Source: Microbacterium sp. 3J1 (lineage in GTDB: Bacteria > Actinomycetota > Actinomycetes > Actinomycetales > Microbacteriaceae). Taken from it: a DNA stretch of 64,000 nucleotides. This document shows, piece by piece, positions 46,737 to 56,217 of this stretch. A program made the position numbers and the translations under genes. The stretch spans positions 124,001-188,000 of the forward strand of contig NZ_CDWI01000001.1 of NCBI RefSeq assembly GCF_001049495.1, read 5' to 3'. Each line of letters opens with the position of its first letter. The stretch's first letter is position 1. The notes beneath the pieces were generated by a model. It made no database searches. It had not been told where the DNA came from and saw only the letters and a program-made list of their open reading frames with translations.

Positions 46737-47867
46737 TCAGGCGACCTTCTCGGCATCCGCCGCGGCCCGTGCCTCGTCGCGCCGTCGTGCACCCTCGCGC
46801 AGGGCGGGCACGAGCTCCTCGCCCCACTCGCGCACGTCGCCGAGCGGATCGAAGCCGCGGATCAGGAAGCGGGTCACGCCCAGGTCGTAGTACTTCAGCA
46901 GCGCCTCGGCCACCTGCTCCGGAGTGCCGACCGGTGCCGTCGAGTTCCCGGCCGGGCCGGTGAGCCTCGTGATGCCCAGCCACAGACGCTCGTCGTGGAC
47001 GTCGCCGCGCGCGGCGTGCTGCTGCAGACGGTCCGCCGACACCGCGTCCGGCTCGCGCTGCGGCGGCCGGGCGAACTCTAGCGGGTTGCCCGAGGCGGCG
47101 CGCCGCAGCAGCTCCTCCGTGTCGGCGTAGATCCGGTCGGCCCGCCGCCACGCCTCCTCCTCCGTCGCGCCGATGATCGGTCGCGTCGACAGGCTGAACT
47201 CGACGGTGCGCCCGTGGGCCGCCGCGGCCGCGCGGATGGTGCGGATGTGCTCGGCGACGTCGGCGAGCGGCTCGCCGAACAGCATGTAGACGTCGGCTCC
47301 CTGAGCGCCGACCTCGACCGCGCCGTCCGACAGCCCACCGAAGAAGACCGGGATGCCGTCGTCGGTGGCGGGCTTCACGGCCGAATAGGCGCCCTCGACG
47401 CGGTAGAAGTCACCGTCGTGGTCGAACGGCTCCGCCGAGGTCAGCGTGCGGCGCAGGACGTCGATGAACTCGCCGGTGCGCCGGTAGCGGTCGCCCTTGT
47501 CGCTGAAGTCTCCGTCGCGACGCTGGTCGGCCTCGCTGCCCCCGCTGATGTGGTGGATGGCCACCCGGCCCCCTCCGGTGAGGTGGTCGAGCGTGGCGAG
47601 CTTGCGCGCGACCACCGTCGGCGCGACGAATCCCGGGCGGTGCGCGATGAGCACCTTGAGCCGCTCGGTCGCGTGGAGTGCCGCGGACGCCACCGCGAAG
47701 CCGTCGGGCGAGCTCGCGCTGTAGCCGATCAGCACACGATCGAAGCCGGCCTCCTCGTGAGCGCGCGAGAACTCCCGCACATAGTTCGCGTCGACGACGG
47801 GGCCCTCGACCGCGCGGGTCTCGGATCCGGGGGTGGTGGCGATCATTCCGAGCAGTTCGATGGGCAT
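46737..47867 (-). CDS. LLM-class FMNH2-dependent monooxygenase (SsuD-like)
   Basis: 376-residue luciferase-like TIM-barrel protein. Blocks typical of SsuD and related desulfonating enzymes include LIGYSASSPDGF, LIAHRPGFVAPTVVARKLATLDHLTGGRVAIHHISGG-type sequence, GDRYRRTGEFIDVLR, and TRFLIRGFDPLGD at the end. Probably oxidises an organosulfur substrate using FMNH2 supplied by a reductase. It follows the ABC ATPase by 4 bases with AGGAG before its ATG, making it the last gene of the transporter operon. Could alternatively act on a non-sulfur substrate; exact chemistry is unknown. Confidence 0.87.
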   Translation of the reverse strand: MPIELLGMIATTPGSETRAVEGPVVDANYVREFSRAHEEAGFDRVLIGYSASSPDGFAVASAALHATERLKVLIAHRPGFVAPTVVARKLATLDHLTGGGRVAIHHISGGSEADQRRDGDFSDKGDRYRRTGEFIDVLRRTLTSAEPFDHDGDFYRVEGAYSAVKPATDDGIPVFFGGLSDGAVEVGAQGADVYMLFGEPLADVAEHIRTIRAAAAAHGRTVEFSLSTRPIIGATEEEAWRRADRIYADTEELLRRAASGNPLEFARPPQREPDAVSADRLQQHAARGDVHDERLWLGITRLTGPAGNSTAPVGTPEQVAEALLKYYDLGVTRFLIRGFDPLGDVREWGEELVPALREGARRRDEARAAADAEKVA

Positions 47868-47871
47868 TGCT

Positions 47872-48687
47872 TCAGCTCCTGACGGGTACGGGGGACGGGC
47901 GGTTCGCGGTGGGCGTGTGGATGACGGGCACGGAGTCGATCAGCAGCCGGGTGTACGGATGCTCCGGCCGGGAGACGACACGTCTGGTGGGCCCGTCCTC
48001 GACGATGCGGCCGTGGTCGAGGACGACCAGGCGGTCGCTCATGGCGGCGAGCGAGCCGATGTCGTGCGAGATCACCACCATCGCCAGGTCGCTCCCCCGC
48101 GCGTCGCGCAGCGCGATGAGCGCCTTCACGACCCGGTCGCGGCTCGCGGCGTCCAGGGCGCTGACCGGTTCGTCGAGGAGGAGCAGACGAGGCTCGACGA
48201 CGAGGGCGCGGGCGATCGCCGCACGCTGCCGCTGTCCGCCGGAGAGTCCTGCGGGCAGGCGCGCGATGAGCTCCTCGTCGAGACCGACGGCCTCGAGCGC
48301 CTCTGCGCGGCGTCGGCCGGCGTCGGCCGCGGGAACGCCCGCGATGCGGAGCCCCTCGACGATCGAGTCCGCGACGCGCACCCCCGGATCCAGGGATCGG
48401 AGCGGGTCCTGGAACACGTACTGCACGGCCCCGGATCGTCGCCAGGCGCGCAGCGAGCGGCCGCGGAGACGCGAGACCTCGCGTCCGTCGACGAGGATCC
48501 GCGATCCGCGAGAGACGTCGACCGCGCGGAGGACCGCCTTGGCGAGCGTCGTCTTGCCGGAGCCGGACTCGCCGACCACCCCGACGACCTCTCCGGGCCG
48601 TACCGTCAGCGAGATCCGGTCGAGCACGCGCACGCGGTCGTAGTCGACCGACACGCCGTCGAGCTCGAGGAGGGGTGCGGGCGTCAT
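47872..48687 (-). CDS. Oligopeptide-type ABC transporter ATPase (DppF-like)
   Basis: 271 residues. Walker A GESGSGKTT, signature LSGGQRQR, Walker B LLLDEPVSAL, and the short C-terminal oligopeptide-permease extension. Overlaps the preceding ATPase gene by four bases (ATGA). Second ATPase subunit of the transporter running 52986 to 47872; its downstream partner is an LLM monooxygenase. Confidence 0.92.
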   Translation of the reverse strand: MTPAPLLELDGVSVDYDRVRVLDRISLTVRPGEVVGVVGESGSGKTTLAKAVLRAVDVSRGSRILVDGREVSRLRGRSLRAWRRSGAVQYVFQDPLRSLDPGVRVADSIVEGLRIAGVPAADAGRRRAEALEAVGLDEELIARLPAGLSGGQRQRAAIARALVVEPRLLLLDEPVSALDAASRDRVVKALIALRDARGSDLAMVVISHDIGSLAAMSDRLVVLDHGRIVEDGPTRRVVSRPEHPYTRLLIDSVPVIHTPTANRPSPVPVRS

Positions 48688-49592
48688 GCGAGGTACCTCT
48701 CGAGTCCGTACTCCGCGTGGGCGCTGAGCAGCTCGCGCGTGTACGGATGCCCGGGCGCGCGGAGCACCCGCGACGTCGCTCCGGCCTCGACGACCCGACC
48801 GTCACGGAACACCTGCACGCGCTCGCACACCTGCGCGACGACCGCCAGATCATGAGAGACGAGGATGAGGGCGAGGTCGCGCTCGAGGCGCAGCCGCCGG
48901 AGGAGGTCGAGCAGCTCCGCCTGCACCGTCACGTCGAGCGCCGTGGTGGCCTCGTCGGCGATGAGCACGGCGGGGTCCGCGGCGAGCGCCATGGCGATCA
49001 GCACACGTTGCAGCATCCCGCCCGACAGGTGGGCGACCCTCTGTCGCAGCACGAGATCGACGCGGCGGATGCCGAGGTCGTCGAGCAGCTCGCGGGCGCG
49101 CTCGCGGGCCTGTCGACGCGGCAGCCCGGCGGTGACCCGCAGCGTCTCCTCGAGCTGGGCGCCCACCGGCATCGCCGGGTTGAGGTACGACGCAGGGTCC
49201 TGGAACACGGCGGCGATGCGGTTCCCCCGCACCCGACGCCATCCGGGCTCTCCGGCGTCGGTCAGGTCGATCCCGTCGACGGTCACCGACCCCGACACGA
49301 CGTCGAGCCCGGGCGGGAGGATGCCGAGCAGCGCGCGGCAGGTCAGCGTCTTGCCGCTGCCCGACTCTCCCACGATGCCGAGCGCTTCGCCGGGACGCAC
49401 CGAGACCGAGACGCCGTGCACGAGCTCGCTGCCGTCGCGGGACGCGATGACGAGGTCCCGCACCTCCGCGACGGCGGGCCGGGCGAGCGAGGCCTCGTCG
49501 AACGAGGGCGGCAGGTTCGCGCCTCCCCGCACTGCGGGCGGCCGCGGGTCGCGGGCGATCGTCTCGCCGGTGAGTGCTGCGACGTCAGACAC
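48684..49592 (-). CDS. Oligopeptide-type ABC transporter ATPase (DppD-like)
   Basis: 302 residues with Walker A GESGSGKTLT, signature LSGGMLQR and Walker B VLIADEATTALD, and the DppD-type C-terminus with HPYTRELLSA. The start is GTG at 49592, chosen for GAAGGAGG upstream; this gives an 8-base overlap with the upstream permease gene. An upstream start would add an Arg-rich tail of no sense. Confidence 0.92.
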   Translation of the reverse strand: MSDVAALTGETIARDPRPPAVRGGANLPPSFDEASLARPAVAEVRDLVIASRDGSELVHGVSVSVRPGEALGIVGESGSGKTLTCRALLGILPPGLDVVSGSVTVDGIDLTDAGEPGWRRVRGNRIAAVFQDPASYLNPAMPVGAQLEETLRVTAGLPRRQARERARELLDDLGIRRVDLVLRQRVAHLSGGMLQRVLIAMALAADPAVLIADEATTALDVTVQAELLDLLRRLRLERDLALILVSHDLAVVAQVCERVQVFRDGRVVEAGATSRVLRAPGHPYTRELLSAHAEYGLERYLA

Positions 49593-50439
49593 GAGCCGCC
49601 TCCTTCTTCGGTGTCGGCGCATCCGCGCCGAACGCGTCTCGCGAGGCATCCGCGACGAGGTTCAGCGCCCCCACGGTCACGATGATCGCGAGTGCGGGGG
49701 CGAGCGGCCCCCACGGACGCTGGCTCAGGTAGCCGAGGTCGCTGGAGAGCATGCCGCCCCAGGTGGGGGCCGGAGGCTGGACTCCGATGCCGAGGAACGT
49801 GAGGGACGCGACGGCCAGGAGCGCGCCGCCGAGGGCCGACACCGTGGCCACGATCAGGTTCGGGCCGACCTGACGCCAGACGTGCCGGCGCAGCACCCAC
49901 CACGCGGAGGCGCCCAGGTAGGTCGCCGCGTCGATGTACTGCGAGTCGCGCACGCGGAGCGTCGTCGCTCTCGCGATGCGGAAGAAGCCGGGGGCGAGGA
50001 GTATGCCGATCGCCAGTGTCGCCTGCACCAGCCCGTTGCCCAGGAGCGCAGCGAAGACGATCGCGAAGAGGATGAACGGCAGCGCCAGCAGTGCGTCGAC
50101 CACACGCAGGGACAGCCACTCGGCCGCCTTCGGTGAGAAGGCGCTCAGCGCGCCGGGGACGGCGCCCAGCAGCAACCCGATGAGGGCGGCGGCGACGGCG
50201 CTCAGCAGGGACGACGGCGCACCGGCGAACAGCCGCGACAGGACGTCCCTGCCCAGGTAGTCCGTGCCGAGGAGGTGCGCGAGGCTCGGCTCCTGCAGAG
50301 CGGCGGCGGCGTCCTGGGCCAGCGGATCCTGCGGCGCGAGCGCGGGACCGGCGACCGCAAGCACGGTGACGGCGACGAGCACGAGGAGTGCGACGCGGAC
50401 GCTCCCCCCTGCGGCCCAGAGGCGGGTGATCACTCTCAT
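49585..50439 (-). CDS. DppC-like ABC transporter permease
   Basis: 284 residues, about six helices. Family blocks LLGTDYLGRDVLSRLFAGAPSSLL and RDSQYIDAATYLGASAWWVLRRHVW (EAA loop). Start overlaps the previous stop (ATGA). Confidence 0.92.
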   Translation of the reverse strand: MRVITRLWAAGGSVRVALLVLVAVTVLAVAGPALAPQDPLAQDAAAALQEPSLAHLLGTDYLGRDVLSRLFAGAPSSLLSAVAAALIGLLLGAVPGALSAFSPKAAEWLSLRVVDALLALPFILFAIVFAALLGNGLVQATLAIGILLAPGFFRIARATTLRVRDSQYIDAATYLGASAWWVLRRHVWRQVGPNLIVATVSALGGALLAVASLTFLGIGVQPPAPTWGGMLSSDLGYLSQRPWGPLAPALAIIVTVGALNLVADASRDAFGADAPTPKKEAARV

Positions 50440-51458
50440 GCGGCGCTCCTGTCCGTGCCGGCGGTGCGGGAGATCACGATGTTCAGCACCGCACCCACGA
50501 GCACGATGATCGCGATGGTGACGAGCAGCACGCCCTGAACCACGGGCACGTCGCCCTGCAGAGCGGCCCGGTTCGCGAGCTGGCCGAGCCCCGGCATCCC
50601 GAAGACGACCTCGGTGATGACGGCGCCGCCGACGAGACGGGGCGCGTGCACGCCGAGAGCGGAGAGCGCAGGACCGGCGGCGATGGGGAGGGCGTGACGG
50701 AACACGATGCGGCCGGGGCCCAGGCCGTGGACCCGCGCTCCGACGATGAAGTTCTCATCGAGCGTGCCCACGAGCGAGGTGCGCAGCTGGCGGGCGATGT
50801 CGGCTCCGGCATCCAGGCTGAGGGCGACCGACGGCAGGACGAGGCAGACGAGCCAGGCCCCGACGCTCTTCTCCGGAGGGGTGTAGCCCGCCACGGGGAA
50901 GAGCGGGATCGCGTAGGAGAACAGCAGGATCAGGCCGATGGCCGCGACGAACGCGGGTACGGTGGCCGCGACCGTGCTGAGGAGCGTGATCACCCGGTCG
51001 ATCGGTCCGCCCCGGTTCACCGCCGCGAGCACACCGGCCGCGAACCCGAAGAGGAGCGCGACCAGCGTCGCTCCCGCCGCGATCGACAGACTCACCGGAA
51101 AGGCCTGGGCGATGCTGTCGGCGACCGGGATCGTCGTGAACCACGATCTGCCGAGGTCGCCGGTGACCGCACCGAGGATCCAGTCGACGTAGCGGACGAG
51201 GAACGGCCGATCCAGACCGAACTCGTGGTTGAGGCGGTCGATGTCCTCCTGCGTCGCCACCTCGCCGAGTGCGACGGCCGCGGGGTTCGAACCGCTCGCC
51301 GCCCCGAGCGCGAACGTCGCGAAGGTCGCGAGCACGAACACCGTGGCCGCCGTGACGACGGTCGCGACCGCCGTGCGGAGAGCGGGCAGCGCCCTCCGCA
51401 CCGCAGGCACCTCGTCGACCCGCCCGAGGTCCGGCGCGTCCGTCGTCACGATCGACAT
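50436..51458 (-). CDS. DppB-like ABC transporter permease
   Basis: 340 residues with a 35-residue hydrophilic N-terminus, six helices, the extracytoplasmic VALGEVATQEDIDRLNHEFGLDRPF segment, and the EAA loop NFIVGARVHGLGPGRIVFRHALPIAAGP. Begins 7 bases after the binding-protein stop. Confidence 0.92.
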   Translation of the reverse strand: MSIVTTDAPDLGRVDEVPAVRRALPALRTAVATVVTAATVFVLATFATFALGAASGSNPAAVALGEVATQEDIDRLNHEFGLDRPFLVRYVDWILGAVTGDLGRSWFTTIPVADSIAQAFPVSLSIAAGATLVALLFGFAAGVLAAVNRGGPIDRVITLLSTVAATVPAFVAAIGLILLFSYAIPLFPVAGYTPPEKSVGAWLVCLVLPSVALSLDAGADIARQLRTSLVGTLDENFIVGARVHGLGPGRIVFRHALPIAAGPALSALGVHAPRLVGGAVITEVVFGMPGLGQLANRAALQGDVPVVQGVLLVTIAIIVLVGAVLNIVISRTAGTDRSAA

Positions 51459-51465
51459 GGTGAGC

Positions 51466-52986
51466 TCAGCCCTCGACCTTGACGTCTTCCCAGCGCTGCA
51501 CGTCGAGCCAGTGCCGGATGCCGGTCACCTCGGCCGGGTGGACGAGGATGCGCGGCCAGCTGAACAGGAACGTGTTCGGCTGCAGGCGCACCCCCACCTC
51601 GACCGCATCCTGGATCTTCTCGGCGTAGTCGTCGGCATCCGTCGGCGTCGCCCTGGCCTCGTTGATGGCCTCGGTCAGCTCAGGAGGCGTCTGCCGCCCC
51701 AGGTTCATGAGTCCCTCGGCGCCGTAGAGCACCTCGAGCCCCTGCAGTGGCGACTGGCGTCCCGAGTAGCTGTCGAGCACGAAGGGCAGGGTGCGCTGCA
51801 CGTAGTTCTGCGCGACCGCCGCAGCCGGGAGGACGTTGAGCGTCACATCGATCCCGGCCTCGGCCCACTGCGCCTGCAGCACCTCGGCGAGCGCGGTGTC
51901 GTCTTCGGTGAGCGAGAGTGTGATCTCGAGCCCGTCGGGATGCCCCGCCTCGGCAAGCAGGTCCTTCGCAGCGTCGACGTCGTGCGGGTAGAGGTCGTCG
52001 AGCTCGGGGCTGTGGGCGACGTAGCCCTCGGGGAACGGCTGCCAGTTCGGCGCGCCCTGACCGAAGTAGGCGGCGTCGACGAGCGCCTGACGATCCGTCG
52101 CGTGGCTGATCGCCTGCAGCACCCGCTGGTCGTCGAAGGGCGCCACGGTGCTGTTCACGTCGAGGGCGCGCACGGTGAGCGCCTTGATGGTCTCGACCTC
52201 GAGGTTCGCGGCCTCCGCCCCGTCGACCTGGGCCGGCGGCACCAGCGCGACGTCCCACTGCCCCGAGCTCACGCCCGCGACCACGGTCGCGGGGTCGGTC
52301 ACCGGGACGATCGAGAAGTCGTCGATGAAGATGCGCTCGGCGTTCCAGTACTCCTCGTTCTTCTCGAGGTCGGCGTGCGCGTTCGGCACGTACTCGGTGA
52401 GCGCGAACGGCCCCGATCCCTCGGGCTGGGTCGCGAGGGTCGCCACGTCGCCGAACGCCGCAGGGTTGACGATGAACCCGGTCTTGCCCGCGAACAGGTA
52501 CGGCACCTGGTAGTCCGCCTGATCGAGGTGCACGGTGACGGTGCGGTCGTCGACGACGTCGACGCCGACGACGATCCGCAGCTGTCCGGCGAGGGTGGAG
52601 TTCTCCTGATCGCGTCCGCGCTCGAGGTTCTGCTTCACGGCATCCGCCGTCACCGCCGTCCCGTCCGTGAACACCGCATCCTCCCGCAGGTGGAATGTGA
52701 TCGCGGTGCCGGTCTCGTCGTACTCCCAGCTCTCCGCGAGCCCCGGGCCGACCTCGCCCTTCGTGTCGAGCTGCGTCAGCCCGTCGTACACGAGGGCGAG
52801 CGCGTGCGTGTCCCACCCGGCGGTGGACGTCACGGGATCCCAGCTCGTCGGCAGGTTCCAGCCCCACGTCAGCGAGGTGGGGCCGGCGCCCGTCGAGGGG
52901 GCGGGTGACGAGCCGGCGCAGCCGGCGAGCACGAGGGCGGCCGCCGTGGCAGCGGCGACGAGGGCGAAGCGAGGTCGGGGGGTCAT
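51466..52986 (-). CDS. Family 5 substrate-binding lipoprotein of the putative organosulfur transporter
   Basis: 506 residues. Signal with lipobox LVLAGC (Cys about 23), then the family 5 binding-protein fold: GLAESWEYDETGTAITFHLREDAVFTDGTAVTADAVKQNLER, and PEGSGPFALTEYVP. The domain is the peptide/nickel class, but the operon carries a monooxygenase and diverges from metY, so the ligand may be a sulfur compound such as an S-conjugate, sulfonate ester or thio-peptide (inference). The ATG at 52986 has TACGTT 7 bases upstream. Confidence 0.9.
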   Translation of the reverse strand: MTPRPRFALVAAATAAALVLAGCAGSSPAPSTGAGPTSLTWGWNLPTSWDPVTSTAGWDTHALALVYDGLTQLDTKGEVGPGLAESWEYDETGTAITFHLREDAVFTDGTAVTADAVKQNLERGRDQENSTLAGQLRIVVGVDVVDDRTVTVHLDQADYQVPYLFAGKTGFIVNPAAFGDVATLATQPEGSGPFALTEYVPNAHADLEKNEEYWNAERIFIDDFSIVPVTDPATVVAGVSSGQWDVALVPPAQVDGAEAANLEVETIKALTVRALDVNSTVAPFDDQRVLQAISHATDRQALVDAAYFGQGAPNWQPFPEGYVAHSPELDDLYPHDVDAAKDLLAEAGHPDGLEITLSLTEDDTALAEVLQAQWAEAGIDVTLNVLPAAAVAQNYVQRTLPFVLDSYSGRQSPLQGLEVLYGAEGLMNLGRQTPPELTEAINEARATPTDADDYAEKIQDAVEVGVRLQPNTFLFSWPRILVHPAEVTGIRHWLDVQRWEDVKVEG

Positions 52987-52993
52987 GGAAGCG

Positions 52994-52999
52994 AACGTA
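52994..52999 (-). promoter_or_regulatory. -10 element of the ABC/LLM operon
   Basis: TACGTT, 7 bases before the ATG at 52986. The 111-base divergent gap up to 53097 also holds imperfect ACACGCGGC/ACACGGCGA repeats (about 53042-53066) that could bind a regulator. Confidence 0.45.
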
Positions 53000-53097
53000 G
53001 GAAGCGACGGCGGGGCGCCACAACAGATGTGAAGCCCAGTGACACGCGGCGCAACACGGCGACACATGCGGGGCGGACGGATGCGGACGCGCAGAAC

Positions 53098-53799
53098 ATG
53101 GGACGCATGACCACTCCTTCGCCTCATGCCCTCTGGACGCCACCCGCCCGCGTGCGCGGTGCGCTCGCCCTCGTCACCGGACGCGGCGAGCGCGCGGCGG
53201 TCTACGAGCGCTTCGGCCGCCGTCTCAGCGCCGACGGGTACACGGTCGCCGTCTTCGAGACCGACGCGGAGGACGCCTCCTCCTGGCTCACTGCCCAGAG
53301 CGACGCCCCGCGCGTCCTGGTCGGTGCGGATGCCGGCGCATCGGGCGTCCTGCGCACCCTCGCCCAGGGTGCCGACGTCGACGCGGCGATCGTCGCGGGC
53401 GTCCTCGTGGATGCCGAGAGCGCGCTCCCCGCCGCCGAGGAGCGCACCGCCTGCCCGCTGCACCTGGGGGTGCTCGCCGCCGAGACCACGGTCGACGACC
53501 CGCGCGCGACGGAGCCCTTGCCCGCACCCGCCGACCTCGCCGCCATCGCGGTTCCCGTGCTCGCCGTCCATGGCGGGGCAGACCCGGTGTCATCGCTCGC
53601 CGCGGCGTCCGCGGCGCTGCGCGCCGTCCCCGACCTCGAACTGATCGAGACCGTCGACGGGCTGCACGACGCTCTCAACGACCAGTCGCACCGCAGCGTC
53701 GCGGCATCCGTCGTGCTGTGGCTCGAGCGGCTGCGTACCGGAGACGTGCGCTCGCCGGTCGTGCGGGCGCTCGAGGCCGTGGGAGCGCCGATCGCATGA
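53098..53799 (+). CDS. Alpha/beta-hydrolase-like protein with Asp at the nucleophile elbow
   Basis: About 233 residues (the ATG at 53107, three codons on, is an alternative; no Shine-Dalgarno or -10 decides). The sequence follows an alpha/beta hydrolase: strand LALVTGRGE, elbow VLVGADAGASG, a late HGGADPVSS strand carrying the acid, and a His in DGLHDAL. At the elbow the usual Ser is replaced by Asp (GADAG), as in dehalogenases and epoxide hydrolases; a Ser four residues later is off position. First gene of a metY operon, overlapping metY by four bases. Confidence 0.75.
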   Translation: MGRMTTPSPHALWTPPARVRGALALVTGRGERAAVYERFGRRLSADGYTVAVFETDAEDASSWLTAQSDAPRVLVGADAGASGVLRTLAQGADVDAAIVAGVLVDAESALPAAEERTACPLHLGVLAAETTVDDPRATEPLPAPADLAAIAVPVLAVHGGADPVSSLAAASAALRAVPDLELIETVDGLHDALNDQSHRSVAASVVLWLERLRTGDVRSPVVRALEAVGAPIA

Positions 53800-55088
53800 C
53801 GGAGTTCTCCACGCGGCAGATCCAGGCCGGGTACGTGCCCGGCGCCCCGCAGAACAGCGCGGTGCCGCCGATCTATCAGACCGCGGCGTACGAGTTCGCC
53901 TCGCTCGCCGACGCCGCCGACCTGTTCGCCCTTCGCACGACCGGCAATCTGTACAGTCGCAACGCCAGCCCGACGCAGCAGGTGCTCGAGGAGCGGATAG
54001 CCGCCCTGGAGGGCGGGGTCTCGGCCGTCGCCGTGGCGTCGGGTCAGGCGGCGGTCGCGGTGACCCTGCTGGCGCTCGCCGGTCGCGGCGGTCACATCGT
54101 CGCGGCGAACCAGCTGTACGGCGGCACCGTCGATCTGCTGGTGGAGACCTTCGACGACTTCGGCATCCCGGTGACCTTCGTCGACCAGGACGACCCGGAT
54201 GCCTGGCGTGCGGCCGTCCGCCCAGACACGCGCGTGCTGTTCGCCGAGTCGATCGCGAACCCGATCGCCCAGGTGCTCGACATCCGCGCCGTCGCCGACA
54301 TCGCGCACGACGCCGGCGTCCCGCTCGTGATCGACAACACCGTCGGGACTCCGTATCTCGTGCGCCCCGGCGAGCACGGCGCCGACTTCGTCGTGCACTC
54401 CGCCACCAAGTTCCTCAGCGGCCACGGGACCTCGCTCGGAGGCGTCGTGGTCGACCAGGGCACGTTCGACTTCGGCGCGGAACCCGCCCGCTGGCCGCAG
54501 TTCACCGAGCCCTACACCCGGGTCGGGGATCTCATGCTGTGGGAGCGCTTCGGCATCGGTCAGGCGTTCGCCGCCCTCGTGAAGTCGAAGTACGTGCACG
54601 ACCTCGGCCCGTCGCTGTCGCCGTTCAACGCGTGGCAGATCCTGCAGGGCGTCGAGACGCTCGATCTCCGTGTGTCGCGGCAGAGCGCGACGGCCCTCTC
54701 CCTGGCTCGGCACCTGGCGCGGCATCCGGCGGTCGCCGTCGTGCACCACCCCGGGCTCGAGGGCAACCGCTGGCATGAGAACGCCCGGCGGTACCTGCCC
54801 CGGGGCGGCCCGTCGGTCTTCTCCTTCGACCTCGCCATCCCGGAGGATGCCGAGGCGCAACGCACGGTCGCGCACGTCGTCGACGGGCTCCGCGTGATCC
54901 GACTCGTCGCGAACATCGGCGACGCCCGCAGCCTGGTCAACCACCCTGCGTCCATGACGCACTCGCACCTCACTGCCGCCCAGCGCACCGCCGCAGGGAT
55001 CTCGCTCACGACGATCCGTCTCTCCGCAGGCCTCGAGGACCCGGCGGACCTCATCGCGGATCTCGATCGCGCGCTCGCGCCGGCCTGA
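53796..55088 (+). CDS. metY: O-acetylhomoserine sulfhydrylase (MetY)
   Basis: 430-residue PLP enzyme of the Cys/Met-metabolism family. Joins sulfide or a thiol with O-acetylhomoserine to give homocysteine or an S-substituted homocysteine. N-terminal [25 protein letters not shown] and [24 protein letters not shown] are MetY features; the PLP Lys is in [13 protein letters not shown] (about 205); the C-terminal [21 protein letters not shown] is typical. The ATG overlaps the previous stop (ATGA). It lies in a cluster of transport and monooxygenase genes, so it probably fixes sulfur released by them. Confidence 0.94.
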   Translation: MTEFSTRQIQAGYVPGAPQNSAVPPIYQTAAYEFASLADAADLFALRTTGNLYSRNASPTQQVLEERIAALEGGVSAVAVASGQAAVAVTLLALAGRGGHIVAANQLYGGTVDLLVETFDDFGIPVTFVDQDDPDAWRAAVRPDTRVLFAESIANPIAQVLDIRAVADIAHDAGVPLVIDNTVGTPYLVRPGEHGADFVVHSATKFLSGHGTSLGGVVVDQGTFDFGAEPARWPQFTEPYTRVGDLMLWERFGIGQAFAALVKSKYVHDLGPSLSPFNAWQILQGVETLDLRVSRQSATALSLARHLARHPAVAVVHHPGLEGNRWHENARRYLPRGGPSVFSFDLAIPEDAEAQRTVAHVVDGLRVIRLVANIGDARSLVNHPASMTHSHLTAAQRTAAGISLTTIRLSAGLEDPADLIADLDRALAPA

Positions 55089-55124
55089 CCGCGTCCCCTC
55101 CCCCACGACCACAGGAGCATCACC

Positions 55125-56180
55125 ATGGCGATCGACATCGGATACTGGACGCCCGTGTACGGCGGATTCCTCCGCAACGTCACCGACGAAGGCCGGATGG
55201 CCGCCACCTGGGAGTACATCCGGGAGGTCTCGGTCACCGCCGACCGCCTCGGGTTCCACACCACCCTCGTGCCCGAGCTGTACCTCAACGACCGCAAGGG
55301 CGTGGATGCGCCGAGCCTCGAGGCGTGGTCGCTGTCCGCCGCGATCCTCGCGGTCACGGAGCGGCTCCGCGTGATGACGGCCGTGCGTCCGGGGTTCCAC
55401 CTTCCTGCCGTCCTCGCCAAGACGGTCGGGACTCTCGATCAGGTCGCGCCCGGGCGCGTCGCGCTCAACGTGGTCGCCGCCTGGTGGGCCGAGGAGGCAC
55501 GGCAGTTCGGCGGGCGCTTCACCACGCACGACGAGCGCTACGTCCAGGCCCGGGAGTTCGTCGAGGTCCTGAACGGACTCTGGGAGCGCACGCCGTTCTC
55601 CTTCGACGGAGCCCACTACTCGCTCGACGGGACGATCGTCGAGCCCAAGCCGTCGAGCCACCCCGTGATCTTCGCGGGCGGCGAGAGCGAGGCCGGTCGC
55701 GAGTCGATCGCCGGCTTCGCCGACGCCTACGTCATGCACGGCGGCACGCTCGACGAGGTGCGCTCGAACGTCTCGGACATGAACGCCCGCTCGGAGCGCC
55801 TGCACGGCCGCCCGATCGCCGAGTTCGGGATGCCGGCCTACGTGATCGTCCGCGACAGCGAGGCGGAGGCGCGGCGCGAGCTCGACCGCATCACCACGGT
55901 CGACCCCGACTCGCCCGGATACGCGTCCTTCGAGGAGTTCCAGCGCAATTCGAAGCTGTCGCTCGAGCTGACCAGACGCGAGTACTCCGTCGGCACCCGC
56001 GGCCTGCGCCCGAATCTCGTCGGCACCGCCGAGCAGGTCGCCGAGCGCATCGACGACTATGCGGATGCCGGCATCACCCTGCTCCTCGTCCAGGCATCCC
56101 CGCTCGACGAGGAGCTCGAGCGGATCGCCGAGCAGGTCTTCCCGCTGGTGCCGCAGCGGACGCTCGCGACGGCCTCCTGA
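55125..56180 (+). CDS. LLM-class flavin-dependent monooxygenase (second copy)
   Basis: 351 residues. Luciferase-like TIM barrel with IDIGYWTPVYGGFLRN at the start, VMTAVRPGFHLPAVLAKTVGTLDQVAPGRVALNVVAAWW in the core and IVEPKPSSHPVIFAGGESEAGRE later. It resembles dimethylsulfone or alkanesulfonate monooxygenases. ACAGGAGC precedes the ATG by about 5 bases. Third gene of the hydrolase-metY operon. Two unlike LLM enzymes in one cluster suggest two successive oxidations or two substrates. Confidence 0.88.
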   Translation: MAIDIGYWTPVYGGFLRNVTDEGRMAATWEYIREVSVTADRLGFHTTLVPELYLNDRKGVDAPSLEAWSLSAAILAVTERLRVMTAVRPGFHLPAVLAKTVGTLDQVAPGRVALNVVAAWWAEEARQFGGRFTTHDERYVQAREFVEVLNGLWERTPFSFDGAHYSLDGTIVEPKPSSHPVIFAGGESEAGRESIAGFADAYVMHGGTLDEVRSNVSDMNARSERLHGRPIAEFGMPAYVIVRDSEAEARRELDRITTVDPDSPGYASFEEFQRNSKLSLELTRREYSVGTRGLRPNLVGTAEQVAERIDDYADAGITLLLVQASPLDEELERIAEQVFPLVPQRTLATAS

Positions 56181-56205
56181 ACTCCCGCGCGTCGGCGCCA
56201 CCCTC

Positions 56206-56211
56206 TACGCT
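56206..56211 (+). promoter_or_regulatory. -10 element of the Gfo/Idh gene
   Basis: TACGCT, exactly 6 bases before the ATG at 56218. Confidence 0.5.
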
Positions 56212-56217
56212 GAGACC

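Noticed and set aside
53202..56201. A 999-codon open frame antisense to metY and the second LLM gene
   Set aside because: The sense strand carries intact conserved enzymes; the antisense frame lacks recognisable motifs until it runs into low-complexity sequence.
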